Shown one piece after another: positions 1 through 8,353 of a DNA stretch of 64,000 nt. The DNA is from Cellulomonas sp. P24. Lineage in GTDB: Bacteria > Actinomycetota > Actinomycetes > Actinomycetales > Cellulomonadaceae. Location: positions 4,154,001 through 4,218,000 of the forward strand of contig NZ_JAJDFX010000002.1 in the NCBI RefSeq assembly GCF_024704385.1, read 5' to 3'. The stretch's first letter is position 1, and the number at the start of each line of letters is the position of its first letter. Below the pieces are notes generated by a model. That model saw only the letters and a program-made list of their open reading frames with translations. It ran no database searches and was not told the origin of the DNA. A program made the position numbers and the translations under genes.

Positions 1-177
1 CTGTTCGCCGGCACCATCGGTCGCACCGACCTGCCCGGTGGCGACGCCGGGCTGATGGCGCGCACGCTGCGCGACGTCGTGCCCCTCGTCGACGCGGACG
101 CGCGCGTGCTCCCTGGCCACGGCCCGGCGACGAGCATCGCCGCTGAACGTCGGTCCAACCCGTTCCTGGCAGGATGA
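1..177 (+). CDS. MBL-fold metallo-hydrolase, C-terminal fragment
   Basis: Only the last 58 codons are present, open from base 1 and ending in TGA at 175-177. The visible part contains FAGTIGRTDLPGGD and LPGHGPATSI, the late motifs of glyoxalase II-like metallo-beta-lactamase hydrolases (the GHG His is a metal ligand in that fold). The same kind of gene (Rv2581c-like) precedes hisS in many actinobacteria. The stop overlaps the hisS ATG by 4 bases, so the two are probably cotranscribed. The substrate cannot be told. Confidence 0.8.
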   Translation: MFAGTIGRTDLPGGDAGLMARTLRDVVPLVDADARVLPGHGPATSIAAERRSNPFLAG

Positions 178-1558
178 CGCCCATGGCCCGCCCCACCCCG
201 CTGTCCGGATTCCCCGAGTGGCTGCCCGCCGGCCGCCTCGTGGAGCACCACATCATCGAGACGCTCCGACGCACGTTCGAGCTGCACGGCTTCGCCGGCA
301 TCGAGACGCGCGCCGTCGAGCCGCTCGACCAGCTCCTGCGCAAGGGGGAGACCTCTAAGGAGGTCTACGTCCTGCGCCGGCTCCAGGAGGAGTCCGGTGC
401 TGCGGAGGAGCGCGCGGGTCAGCTCGCGCTGCACTTCGACCTCACGGTGCCGTTCGCGCGCTACGTGCTCGAGAACGCCGGCCACCTGTCCTTCCCGTTC
501 AAGCGCTACCAGATCCAGAAGGTCTGGCGGGGGAGCGACCGCAGGACGGCCGTTTCCGCGAGTTCGTGCAGGCGGACATCGACGTCGTGGGCGCAGGTGA
601 GCTGCCGTACCACTTCGAGGTCGAGCTGCCGCTCGTCATGGCCGAGGCCTTCGCGGCGCTCGCGCCCATCGGTATGCCGCCGGTGCGGATCCTCGTGAAC
701 AACCGCAAGGTCGTCGAGGGCTTCGCGCGGGGGCTGGGGCTCACGGATGTCGAGGCCGTGCTGCGATCGGTCGACAAGCTCGACAAGATCGGGCCTGCTG
801 CGGTAGCCGAGCTCCTGGTCACGGACGCCGGCGCGACCGACGCGCAGGCGTCGGCGGTGCTGGAGCTGGCGTCGGTGCACGGCGAGGACGTGACCGTCGT
901 CGACCGGGTGCGCGCGCTGGCGGTCGCGCACGGCGCGTCGACAGAGCTCCTGACGGCAGGGTTGGCGGAGCTCGGTGCGCTGATCGGCGCGGCGAGCGAG
1001 CGTGCCCCCGGGGTCGTCGTCGCGGACCTGAAGATCGCCCGCGGTCTCGACTACTACACGGGCTCGGTCTACGAGACGGTCCTGGTGGGCCACGAGCAGC
1101 TCGGGTCGATCTGCTCGGGCGGACGCTACGACACGCTCGCGTCGGACGGCTCGACGACGTACCCGGGCGTCGGCCTGTCCGTCGGGGTGTCGCGCCTGGT
1201 GTCCCGCCTGCTGTCCGTGCCGCTCGTCCGTGCCTCCCGGGCCGTGCCGAGCGCCGTGGTCGTCGCGGTGACCTCCGAGGACACCCGCGCGCAGAGCGAG
1301 CAGGTGGCGACCGCGCTGCGTGCCCGCGGCATCCCGGTCGAGGTCGCGCCGACGGCGGCGAAGTTCGGCAAGCAGATCCGGTACGCCGACCGCCGCGGCA
1401 TCCCGTTCGTCTGGTTCCCGGCCGCCGCGGCCGACGAGGCCGAACCCGACCAGGTCAAGGACATCCGCTCGGGCGAGCAGGTCCCGGCAGATGCCGCGAC
1501 GTGGGCGCCGCCGGGTGAGGACCTCTGGCCGCGCGTGCTCCCGGTGGCGTCGTCCTGA
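174..1558 (+). CDS. hisS: Histidyl-tRNA synthetase (HisRS), one-base frameshift in a G run
   Basis: Class II aminoacyl-tRNA synthetase charging tRNA-His in the cytoplasm. The N-terminal part runs from MTPMARPTPLSGFPEW through the motif 2 region RYQIQKVWRG; the second part, one frame back, has FREFVQADIDVVG, the histidine-A motif ARGLDYYTGSVYE, the SGGRYD box and GVGLSVGVSRL before a C-terminal anticodon-binding domain. The break is at the five-G run 529-533; a sixth G gives an unbroken protein of about 461 residues, the normal family length. The ATG at 174 overlaps the upstream stop; the in-frame ATG at 183 gives the more usual MARPTPLSGF start. Most likely a sequence error in a functional gene. 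Confidence 0.9.
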
Positions 1559-1625
1559 CGAACCGCGGTGACGGTACCGACGACGGCGCCGACACCGGGG
1601 CGCCCGGGCGTGCCACCATGCGCAC

Positions 1626-3359
1626 ATGGACACAGCTGCCCCCGATGACCACGACGTCGACGTCCTCGTCATCGGTTCCGGCTTCGGAGGGTCGGTCGCG
1701 GCCCTGCGCCTCACCGAGAAGGGCTATCGGGTCGCGGTCCTGGAGGCCGGACGACGCTTCGCCGACGACGAGTTCCGGACGTCGTGGCACCTTTGGACGT
1801 TCCTCTGGGCGCCGGCGATCGGGTGCTACGGCATCCAGCGGATCCAGCTGCTGCGCGACTCGCTGATCCTCGCCGGCGCGGGCGTCGGGGGTGGCTCCCT
1901 CGTGTACGCGAACACGCTCTACCGGCCGCTCGCGCCGTTCTTCGCCGACCCGCAGTGGGCGCACCTGACGGACTGGGAGGCCGAGCTGTCCCCGCACTAC
2001 GACCAGGCCCGTCGGATGCTGGGGGTGGTGCCGAACCCGTCGACGACCCCGGCCGACCGGCTCATGCTCACGGTGGCGACCCGGATGGGCTGCGCCGAGA
2101 CGTTCCGCACGGCCGACGTCGGGGTGTTCTTCGACGAGCCCGGCCGCACGGTGCCGGATCCGTTCTTCGGCGGCACGGGACCTGCGCGCACCGGGTGCAC
2201 CGAGTGCGGCGGGTGCATGACGGGATGTCGCGTCGGTGCGAAGAACACGTTGGTGAAGAACTACCTGCACCTCGCCGAGGCGGCGGGGGCTCGCGTCCAC
2301 CCCATGACGACGGCGACGGAGCTGCACGCGCAGGCGGACGGCAGCTGGATCGTGCGGAGCCGGGGGACCGGACCCGGTGGCGCGCGCCGGACCGCCGTGT
2401 GGCGGGCGCGTGAGGTCGTGCTCGCCGCCGGCGCGCTCGGGACCCAGACCTTGCTGCACCGCAACGTCCGGGCCGGCCGGCTCCCACGGCTGTCACGACG
2501 GCTCGGGGAGCTGACCCGGACGAACTCCGAGGCGCTGCTCGGCGCGAGCGCCCCGCGCGTCGACCCGGACCGGGACCTGTCGCACGGCGTCGCGATCACG
2601 TCGTCGTTCTTCACCGACCCGCACACGCACATCGAACCTGTCCGGTACGGACCCGGGTCCAACGCGATGGCGCTGCTGCAGACGGTCCTGACGCGGGGCG
2701 CGCCGCGCTGGCGGCGATGGACCTTGGTCGTGTCCGGGTACGCGCGTGAGCTCGCGCGGAGACCGGTGACCACGGTACGTGCGCTGTCCCCGTACCGGTG
2801 GAGCGAGCGGACGACGATCGCCCTGGTCATGCAGGCGCGGGACAACTCGCTGACGACGCGCTGGGTGCGGGGACCGTGGGGCGGCCACCTGTCGAGCCGC
2901 CAGGGGCCCGGCGAGCCGAACCCGACGTGGATCCCCGACGGTCACCGTGCCGCGACCCTCCTGGCGGAGGAGCTCGGCAGCGTTCCGGGCGGGAGCTGGG
3001 GTGATCTCGTCAACATGCCGATGACCGCGCACTTCCTCGGCGGGTGCCCGATCGGCGCGACCGCGGACGAGGGAGTGATCGACCCGTACCAGCGGGTGCA
3101 CGGCTACCCGACGTTGCACGTGCTGGACGGTGCCGCGGTGACGGCCAATCCCGGGGTGAACCCGTCCCTCACGATCACGGCACAGGCCGAACGGGCCTGC
3201 GCCCTCTGGCCGAACGCGTCCGACGTCGACCCGCGCCCGGCGCAGGGCCAGGCCTACGCCCGCCTCGCCCCTGTTGCACCGGTGCACCCGGTGGTCCCGG
3301 CCCAGGCGACCGGGGCGTTGCGGTGGGGGACGGACGGCCGAGGGAGCGGCGGCCACTAG
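1626..3359 (+). CDS. GMC-family FAD-dependent oxidoreductase (cholesterol-oxidase-like)
   Basis: 577 residues. The N-terminus has the FAD-binding Rossmann motif VLVIGSGFGGSVAALRLTEKG with the terminal acid in LEAGRR. A cysteine-rich stretch GCTECGGCMTGC lies near residue 200. The C-terminus has HFLGGCPIGA and the GMC signature region DGAAVTANPGVNPSLTITA. This arrangement matches the GMC group containing mycobacterial ChoD (Rv3409c), whose members act on alcohols or sterols; the substrate here is unknown. No signal peptide is visible. It stands alone between hisS and aspS with 67 bp before it. Its TAG stop forms part of a TAGGAT -10-like box for aspS. Confidence 0.85.
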   Translation: MDTAAPDDHDVDVLVIGSGFGGSVAALRLTEKGYRVAVLEAGRRFADDEFRTSWHLWTFLWAPAIGCYGIQRIQLLRDSLILAGAGVGGGSLVYANTLYRPLAPFFADPQWAHLTDWEAELSPHYDQARRMLGVVPNPSTTPADRLMLTVATRMGCAETFRTADVGVFFDEPGRTVPDPFFGGTGPARTGCTECGGCMTGCRVGAKNTLVKNYLHLAEAAGARVHPMTTATELHAQADGSWIVRSRGTGPGGARRTAVWRAREVVLAAGALGTQTLLHRNVRAGRLPRLSRRLGELTRTNSEALLGASAPRVDPDRDLSHGVAITSSFFTDPHTHIEPVRYGPGSNAMALLQTVLTRGAPRWRRWTLVVSGYARELARRPVTTVRALSPYRWSERTTIALVMQARDNSLTTRWVRGPWGGHLSSRQGPGEPNPTWIPDGHRAATLLAEELGSVPGGSWGDLVNMPMTAHFLGGCPIGATADEGVIDPYQRVHGYPTLHVLDGAAVTANPGVNPSLTITAQAERACALWPNASDVDPRPAQGQAYARLAPVAPVHPVVPAQATGALRWGTDGRGSGGH

Positions 3360-3362
3360 GAT
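3357..3362 (+). promoter_or_regulatory. -10-like box before aspS
   Basis: TAGGAT overlaps the stop codon of the preceding oxidoreductase gene and lies 48 bp before the aspS GTG, leaving a short leader with a ribosome-binding site (GGAAGG, about 10 nt before the start). No clear -35 element is seen. Confidence 0.35.
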
Positions 3363-3410
3363 CGACGGGGCGCCTCCCCGGCGTCGCACCGATCCCGGAA
3401 GGACTTCTCC

Positions 3411-5222
3411 GTGCTGCGCACCCACACGGCCGGCTCACTGCGAGCCGAGCACATCGGCCAGACCGTCACCCTCACGGGTTGGGTCGACCGGCGCCGTGAT
3501 CACGGCGGTGTCGCGTTCATCGACCTCCGTGACGCGTCGGGGATCGCACAGGTCGTCATCCGTGACGAGGCGGTCGCGCACGGGCTGCGCAACGAGTACG
3601 TCCTGCAGGTGACCGGCACGGTCGGAGCCCGTCCCGAGGGAAACGCGAACGAGCACCTCGCGACGGGTGCCGTCGAGCTCGTCGCGAGCGACGTGGTGGT
3701 GCTCAACGAGTCCGCCCCGCTCCCGTTCCAGGTCTCCTCGGCGCTCGACGAGCACGTCGGCGAGGAGGCGCGGCTGAAGTTCCGCTACCTGGACCTGCGC
3801 CGACCGGCGCCCGCGGCCGCACTGCGCCTGCGATCGAAGGCGAACGCGGCAGCTCGTCGGGTCCTCGACACGCACGAGTTCGTCGAGATCGAGACCCCGA
3901 CCTTGACGCACTCGACCCCCGAGGGTGCGCGCGACTTCGTCGTCCCTGCGCGCCTGTCGCCCGGCTCGTGGTACGCGCTCCCGCAGTCGCCCCAGCTGTT
4001 CAAGCAGCTGCTCATGGTGGCCGGGATGGAGAGGTACTACCAGATCGCCCGCTGCTACCGGGACGAGGACTTCCGTGCCGACCGGCAGCCGGAGTTCACC
4101 CAGCTCGACATCGAGATGAGCTTCGTCGAGCAGGACGACGTCATCCAGGTCGGCGAGGAGGTGCTCGTCGCTCTCTGGGAGCTGATCGGGTACACGATCC
4201 CGACGCCGATCCCACGGATGACGTTCGCCGACGCGATGGCGCGGTTCGGGTCCGACAAGCCGGACCTGCGGTTCGGTCTCGAGCTCGTCGACCTCACGGA
4301 GTACTTCGCCGACACGACGTTCCGGGTGTTCCAGGCGCCGTACGTCGGTGCTGTGGTGCAGCCGGGCGGCGCCGCGACCCCTCGTCGCGGCTTCGACGCG
4401 TGGCAGGAGTGGGCGAAGCAGCGGGGCGCGAAGGGCCTCGCCTACGTGACCGTCGGCGAGGACGGCACCCTCGGCGGACCGGTCGCGAAGAACCTGTCGG
4501 ACGCCGAGCGTGACGGGCTCGTCGCGGCGGTCGACGCCTCGCCGGGAGACGCGGTCTTCTTCGCCGCGGGCAAGACGAGCGACGCCCGCGCGCTGCTCGG
4601 TGCGGCGCGGCTCGAGATCGGCAAGCGTGGCGGGCTGATCGACGAGAGCCAGTGGTCCTTCGTGTGGATCGTCGACGCCCCGCTGTTCAAGCCGACCGGC
4701 GAGGACGACGACGTCGCGGTCGGCGGCGGGTCGTGGACCGCGGTGCACCACGCGTTCACCTCGCCGACCCCGGAGTGGATCGGTCGGTTCGAGGAGGACC
4801 CGGGCGCCGCACTCGCGTACGCGTACGACATCGTCTGCAACGGGAACGAGATCGGCGGTGGGTCCATCCGTATCCACCGTCGCGACGTCCAGGAGCGAGT
4901 CTTTGCCGTGATGGGCATCGGCGAGGAGGAGGCTCAGGAGAAGTTCGGGTTCCTCCTTGACGCCTTCGCGTTCGGTGCGCCGCCCCACGGCGGGATCGCC
5001 TTCGGCTGGGACCGCATCCTCACGCTGCTGACCGGCTCTGCGTCGATCCGCGACGTGATCGCCTTCCCGAAGTCGGGTGGCGGCTACGACCCGTTGACCG
5101 GGGCTCCGGCGCCGATCAGCGCGGCGCAGCGTCGCGAGGCCGGCGTCGATGCCGTGGTGAAGCCCGCTCCGTCCGGTGCCGACGCACCCGCCGCAAGCGG
5201 GTCGGCGCCGCACGGGGAGTGA
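3411..5222 (+). CDS. aspS: Aspartyl-tRNA synthetase
   Basis: 603-residue class IIb synthetase that charges tRNA-Asp. The N-terminal OB-fold anticodon domain reads [21 protein letters not shown]. The catalytic core has [51 protein letters not shown] (motif 2 region) and a C-terminal motif 3 region [16 protein letters not shown]. The bacterial GAD insertion lies between. A C-terminal tail of about 30 residues follows the usual end. The GTG at 3411 is preceded by GGAAGG, and homologues start at a similar MLRTHxAG. Whether the enzyme discriminates tRNA-Asp from tRNA-Asn was not determined. Confidence 0.96.
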   Translation: MLRTHTAGSLRAEHIGQTVTLTGWVDRRRDHGGVAFIDLRDASGIAQVVIRDEAVAHGLRNEYVLQVTGTVGARPEGNANEHLATGAVELVASDVVVLNESAPLPFQVSSALDEHVGEEARLKFRYLDLRRPAPAAALRLRSKANAAARRVLDTHEFVEIETPTLTHSTPEGARDFVVPARLSPGSWYALPQSPQLFKQLLMVAGMERYYQIARCYRDEDFRADRQPEFTQLDIEMSFVEQDDVIQVGEEVLVALWELIGYTIPTPIPRMTFADAMARFGSDKPDLRFGLELVDLTEYFADTTFRVFQAPYVGAVVQPGGAATPRRGFDAWQEWAKQRGAKGLAYVTVGEDGTLGGPVAKNLSDAERDGLVAAVDASPGDAVFFAAGKTSDARALLGAARLEIGKRGGLIDESQWSFVWIVDAPLFKPTGEDDDVAVGGGSWTAVHHAFTSPTPEWIGRFEEDPGAALAYAYDIVCNGNEIGGGSIRIHRRDVQERVFAVMGIGEEEAQEKFGFLLDAFAFGAPPHGGIAFGWDRILTLLTGSASIRDVIAFPKSGGGYDPLTGAPAPISAAQRREAGVDAVVKPAPSGADAPAASGSAPHGE

Positions 5223-6037
5223 GCCCGAAGCCCGGCTCGTGGTGGCACGCCGCCGCGACCCGGGTCGTCGACCTTCCTGCGCCGTGGCCGGGCGACCCGT
5301 ACCTGCTGGGCGAGCATGCTCTCGCCACGGTGGTCGTGGCGTGGGGGACCGGGACCGCCGTGGTTGCCGTCATGGAAGGGCTGGGTCGTGACCGGGGGGT
5401 GTTCGGCGTCGGGCGCGCCGAGGACGTCGCGGAGGTGCTCACCTCGATCGTGAAGCACGGTGAGCTCGCCGGGACCGGCGTCCGCTACGCGACCGTCTCG
5501 CGAGGTGCCGTCGAGCTGCTCGCTCCCGACGCTCGCGGTGCGCTCGGCCTCGAGGGGACCGGCTCGTCCTGGGACTGGATGTGGACTGACGCCCTGCTGC
5601 GCGTCGACGACCACTCCGCGGCGGAACGCCTTCCGCTCGGGCCACCGATCACCGACGAGGTCAGAGTGTTCCTGTCTCGCGGGCACCCGACCGCCAGCAC
5701 CGCCCCGGACGACCCGCGCCTGATCGGCTGGTGGGGCGTGCGCGAGGCAGGCAGCCTGCACGCGGCGGTCGGGGCCATCCAGCTCGCGCCAGGGATGGCC
5801 CCGCACCTCGTGTCCCTCGGCGTCGACCCGGGGGTACGCGGTCGAGGGCTCGCCGGCGTGGTGCTCGCCGCCGCGGTCGCGGACTGCTTGGAGGTCCGGC
5901 CGGTTCACGGCCCGCCGTCGGTCAGCCTCGGGCTCTACGCCGACAACGAGGTGGCTCGTCGGGTGTACCTCCGGCTGGGGTTCGAGCTGCACCGACGTTT
6001 CACGTCGTGGCGCCTCGACGGACCGTCGAGCGGGTAG
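5219..6037 (+). CDS. GNAT-family N-acetyltransferase
   Basis: 272 residues. The GTG start overlaps the aspS stop by 4 bases (GTGA), implying translational coupling. The acetyl-CoA-binding motif A is [17 protein letters not shown] (R/QxxGxG/A type) near residue 200, followed by [20 protein letters not shown], the typical GNAT C-terminal beta-strand and N-A-R/Y pattern. The first half matches nothing I recognise and may be a degenerate second GNAT-like domain. The acceptor substrate is unknown. The gene converges on the minus-strand FMN reductase gene with only 3 bp between them. Confidence 0.8.
   Translation: MSPKPGSWWHAAATRVVDLPAPWPGDPYLLGEHALATVVVAWGTGTAVVAVMEGLGRDRGVFGVGRAEDVAEVLTSIVKHGELAGTGVRYATVSRGAVELLAPDARGALGLEGTGSSWDWMWTDALLRVDDHSAAERLPLGPPITDEVRVFLSRGHPTASTAPDDPRLIGWWGVREAGSLHAAVGAIQLAPGMAPHLVSLGVDPGVRGRGLAGVVLAAAVADCLEVRPVHGPPSVSLGLYADNEVARRVYLRLGFELHRRFTSWRLDGPSSG
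6014..6030. terminator. Short palindrome at a convergent gene end
   Basis: CTCGACGG-A-CCGTCGAG is an 8-bp inverted repeat just inside the end of the GNAT gene and close to the end of the opposing reductase gene. It could fold in transcripts from both sides. There is no U-run, so termination is only a possibility. Confidence 0.25.
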
Positions 6038-6040
6038 CCG

Positions 6041-6660
6041 TCAGGGGGTGTTGTCGAGCAGGTCGGCGAAGGACGGGGAAGCGGCGAAGGGGTCGGCAGG
6101 CCCGGGGTTCGTCCGGGCTGAGATCTTCTCCGCCAGCTCGCTCGCGGCTCGCACGATGCGCGCCGGCAACGGGGTGACGGTGTCCGCACCGCCTGCCCAG
6201 TCGTCGGTGGCTGCGAAGACCGAGGTGGCCACGGTGTCCGCCCGCAGGTAGGCGAACAGCGGGCGGACCGAGTACTCGAGCGCGAGGGAGTGCCGGGGGT
6301 CCCCCCGGTGGCCCCGAGGAGCACCGGCATGCCGCTCAGCGCGTCCGTGTCGAGGATGTCGACGAACGACTTGAACAGGCCCGAGTACGTCGTCGTGAAC
6401 AGCGGCGTGACCGCGATGAGCCCGTCCGCACCGGTGACCGCGTCGAGGACCTTCCGCAGGGGGTCCGAGGGGAACCCGGTCAGCATCGCGTTGATCACGT
6501 CATGGGCGACGTCCCGCAGCTCGAACGTCTCGACCGTGGCCGTGATGCCGGCGTGGTCGAGCTCGTCGACGGTGGCCTGGGCGAGGCGGTCGGCGAGAAG
6601 TCGCGTCGAGGACGGCTTCCCGAGGCCCGCGGTGACGACGGCGATCCTGCGTGCGGTCAT
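6041..6660 (-). CDS. CE1759-family NADPH-dependent FMN reductase, one-base frameshift
   Basis: Flavodoxin-fold reductase supplying reduced FMN. The start reads MTARRIAVVTAGLGKPSSTRL, with the phosphate-binding loop GLGKPSSTR; PLFTTTYSGLFKSFVD and LLGATGGT are further FMN-reductase motifs. Coding then moves one frame to a C-terminal part containing ATSVFAATDDWAGG. The break is at the five-base run 6295-6299 (five C on the coding strand where six are needed); repair gives about 206 residues. Its ATG overlaps the stop of the LLM flavoenzyme gene upstream by 4 bases. This two-gene LLM plus reductase pair is the recognised CE1758/CE1759 duo, presumably a flavin-dependent monooxygenase system of unknown substrate. 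Confidence 0.8.
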
Positions 6661-7838
6661 GCCGACTCTCCGGACGCGGCGTCCGCCGCTGTGAGGTCGT
6701 CCTCGGCCGTCCGCCCGGTCCAGCGGTCCTGTGCGGGTGCGGCGTGCTCGGTGGCCGGACCGGTTGCCCGTGCAGCGGCGACCCGCGCGGCGTGCGTGGG
6801 GGCGTCCGGGACCGTGGCCGGCCGGTCGGAGGCCATCTCGGCACGGAGCGCCGGCACGACCTCGCCCCCGAGGATGTCGAGCTGTTCGAGGACGGTGCGC
6901 AGCGGCAACCCGGCATGATCCATGAGGAAGAGCTGACGCTGGTAGTGGCCGACCTCGTGGCGCATCGCGGCGTACCTGTCGATCACCTGCTGCGGGCTGC
7001 CCACAGTGAGTGGGGTCTGGGCGGTGAACTCCTCGAGGGACGGGCCGTGCCCGTACACGGGGGCCTCGTCGAAGTACGGACGGAACTCCCGCACCGCGTC
7101 CTGGGACCGAGGCCGCATGAAGACCTGACCGCCGAGGCCGACGATCGCCTGCTCGGCGGTGCCGTGCCCGTAGTGCTCGAACCGCTGGCGGTAGTAGCGC
7201 ACCATCGACCGGGTGTGCTCCATCGGCCAGAAGATGTTGTTGTGGAAGAAGCCGTCGCCGTAGTAGGCGGCCTGCTCGGCGATCTCGGGGCTCCGGATGG
7301 AGCCGTGCCACACGAACGGTGCGACGCCGTCGAGTGGGCGCGGGGTCGAGGTGAAGCCCTGCAACGGTGTGCGGAAGCGGCCCTCCCAGTCGACGATCTC
7401 CTCGTCCCACAGCCGGCGGAGCAGGGCGTAGTTCTCGACCGCGAGCGGGATCCCCTGACGGATGTCCTTGCCGAACCACGGGTAGACAGGTCCGGTGTTG
7501 CCTCGACCCATCATGAGGTCGACGCGGCCGTCGGCGATGATCTGGAGCATCGCGTAGTCCTCGGCGATCTTGACCGGGTCGTTGGTGGTGATGAGGGTGG
7601 TCGCGGTCGAGAGCTGGATCGTCGAGGTCGTCGCGGCGATGTAGCCGAGCATCGTCGTGGGGGAGGAGGGGACGAACGGCGGGTTGTGGTGCTCGCCGGT
7701 GGCGAAGACGTCGAGGCCGACGTCCTCCGCGTGCTTCGCGATCGTCAGCATGGCCTTGATCCGCTCGGCCTCGGTCGGGGTGCGACCGGTGGTCGGGTCG
7801 GTGGTGACGTCGCCGACGGTGAAGATGCCGAACTGCAT
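6657..7838 (-). CDS. LLM-class flavin-dependent oxidoreductase, CE1758 family
   Basis: 393-residue luciferase-like TIM-barrel monooxygenase. It starts MQFGIFTVGDVT, continues with DVFATGEHHNPPFVPSSPTT (the EHH typical of bacterial luciferase-like enzymes) and GRVDLMMGRGNTGPVYPW, and shows the late barrel region PLTVGSPQQVIDRY. A low-complexity Ala-rich tail of about 50 residues follows the barrel. It is the first gene of a two-gene unit with its partner reductase (ATGA overlap). The palindrome at 7861-7872 lies in its promoter region. Cofactor (FMN or F420) cannot be settled by eye; the adjacent FMN reductase favours FMN. Confidence 0.88.
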   Translation of the reverse strand: MQFGIFTVGDVTTDPTTGRTPTEAERIKAMLTIAKHAEDVGLDVFATGEHHNPPFVPSSPTTMLGYIAATTSTIQLSTATTLITTNDPVKIAEDYAMLQIIADGRVDLMMGRGNTGPVYPWFGKDIRQGIPLAVENYALLRRLWDEEIVDWEGRFRTPLQGFTSTPRPLDGVAPFVWHGSIRSPEIAEQAAYYGDGFFHNNIFWPMEHTRSMVRYYRQRFEHYGHGTAEQAIVGLGGQVFMRPRSQDAVREFRPYFDEAPVYGHGPSLEEFTAQTPLTVGSPQQVIDRYAAMRHEVGHYQRQLFLMDHAGLPLRTVLEQLDILGGEVVPALRAEMASDRPATVPDAPTHAARVAAARATGPATEHAAPAQDRWTGRTAEDDLTAADAASGESA

Positions 7839-7860
7839 GTCAGGTACCTCGTCCTAGTCG

Positions 7861-7872
7861 ATGCGTTTGCAT
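7861..7872 (-). promoter_or_regulatory. Operator-like palindrome upstream of the LLM/FMN-reductase pair
   Basis: ATGC-GTTT-GCAT is a 4+4 inverted repeat 22 bp upstream of the LLM start codon, in an otherwise non-coding 113-bp gap. The position suits a repressor site. No regulator gene is nearby, and the match is short. Confidence 0.25.
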
Positions 7873-7951
7873 GTACAGCCGCCCCAACAGACACCCCGGT
7901 CCGGCTATTCCCGGGGGACGGCGAGCATGCAGCGTCTGCGCGCGGGGCTCG

Positions 7952-8353
7952 TCACCACCGGGCCGGTGGGCCGATCTCCCCGGTCAGGCTCCGGTGCGGG
8001 CGCGGCGGTTGGTCGAGCTCCGGGACGCCGATCAGCGCCCCTGGACCGGCGTCGGCGGACAGCACCACCGGCCGTGCGGCGCGTGAGCGTCGCCACATGC
8101 CTCGAAGGGTCCACCAGGCGGTGACGCCGAGTCCGCAGAGCAGGAGGTACGGCACGATCGCCATGCGGGAGTCGGACAACCCGACCAGGACGACGAGCAC
8201 GTAGACGAGCCACGTGGCGACGAGCGCGAAGCCGAGCGAAGCCAACCGAGCCCGACGGCGCAAGCGCCGATAGGCGACGAAGTCGACAGGGACGCGGACG
8301 ACGACCTCCGGGACCGGTCCGGACGTACCGACGTGCTCCTGAGCGATGCTCAG
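7952..8353 (-). CDS. Small two-helix membrane protein, start codon unclear
   Basis: An open frame downstream of the MMPL gene encodes VPVDFVAYRRLRRRARLASL followed by two hydrophobic helices (FALVATWLVYVLVVLVGL and AIVPYLLLCGLGVTAWW) and a polar Pro-rich tail ending at 7952. Codon third positions are GC-rich well upstream of the first possible TTG (8263), so the true start is probably further up, but no ATG or GTG exists there. A CTG overlapping the MMPL stop (CTGA, 8353) is in frame and follows the overlap style common in this window; it would give 133 residues. Function unknown. Confidence 0.5.
   Translation of the reverse strand: MSIAQEHVGTSGPVPEVVVRVPVDFVAYRRLRRRARLASLGFALVATWLVYVLVVLVGLSDSRMAIVPYLLLCGLGVTAWWTLRGMWRRSRAARPVVLSADAGPGALIGVPELDQPPRPHRSLTGEIGPPARW

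Noticed and set aside
529-533. Programmed ribosomal frameshifting in hisS, aroK, pyrB and others
   Set aside because: No slippery heptamer with a downstream structure is shared, the shifts go both ways, and ten unrelated genes are hit, always at G/C runs. Sequence error explains all cases.
8232-8274. CCGATAG at about 8267 as another sigma-28-like site
   Set aside because: No TCAAG-like half lies 14-15 bp upstream, and the site is inside a coding region.
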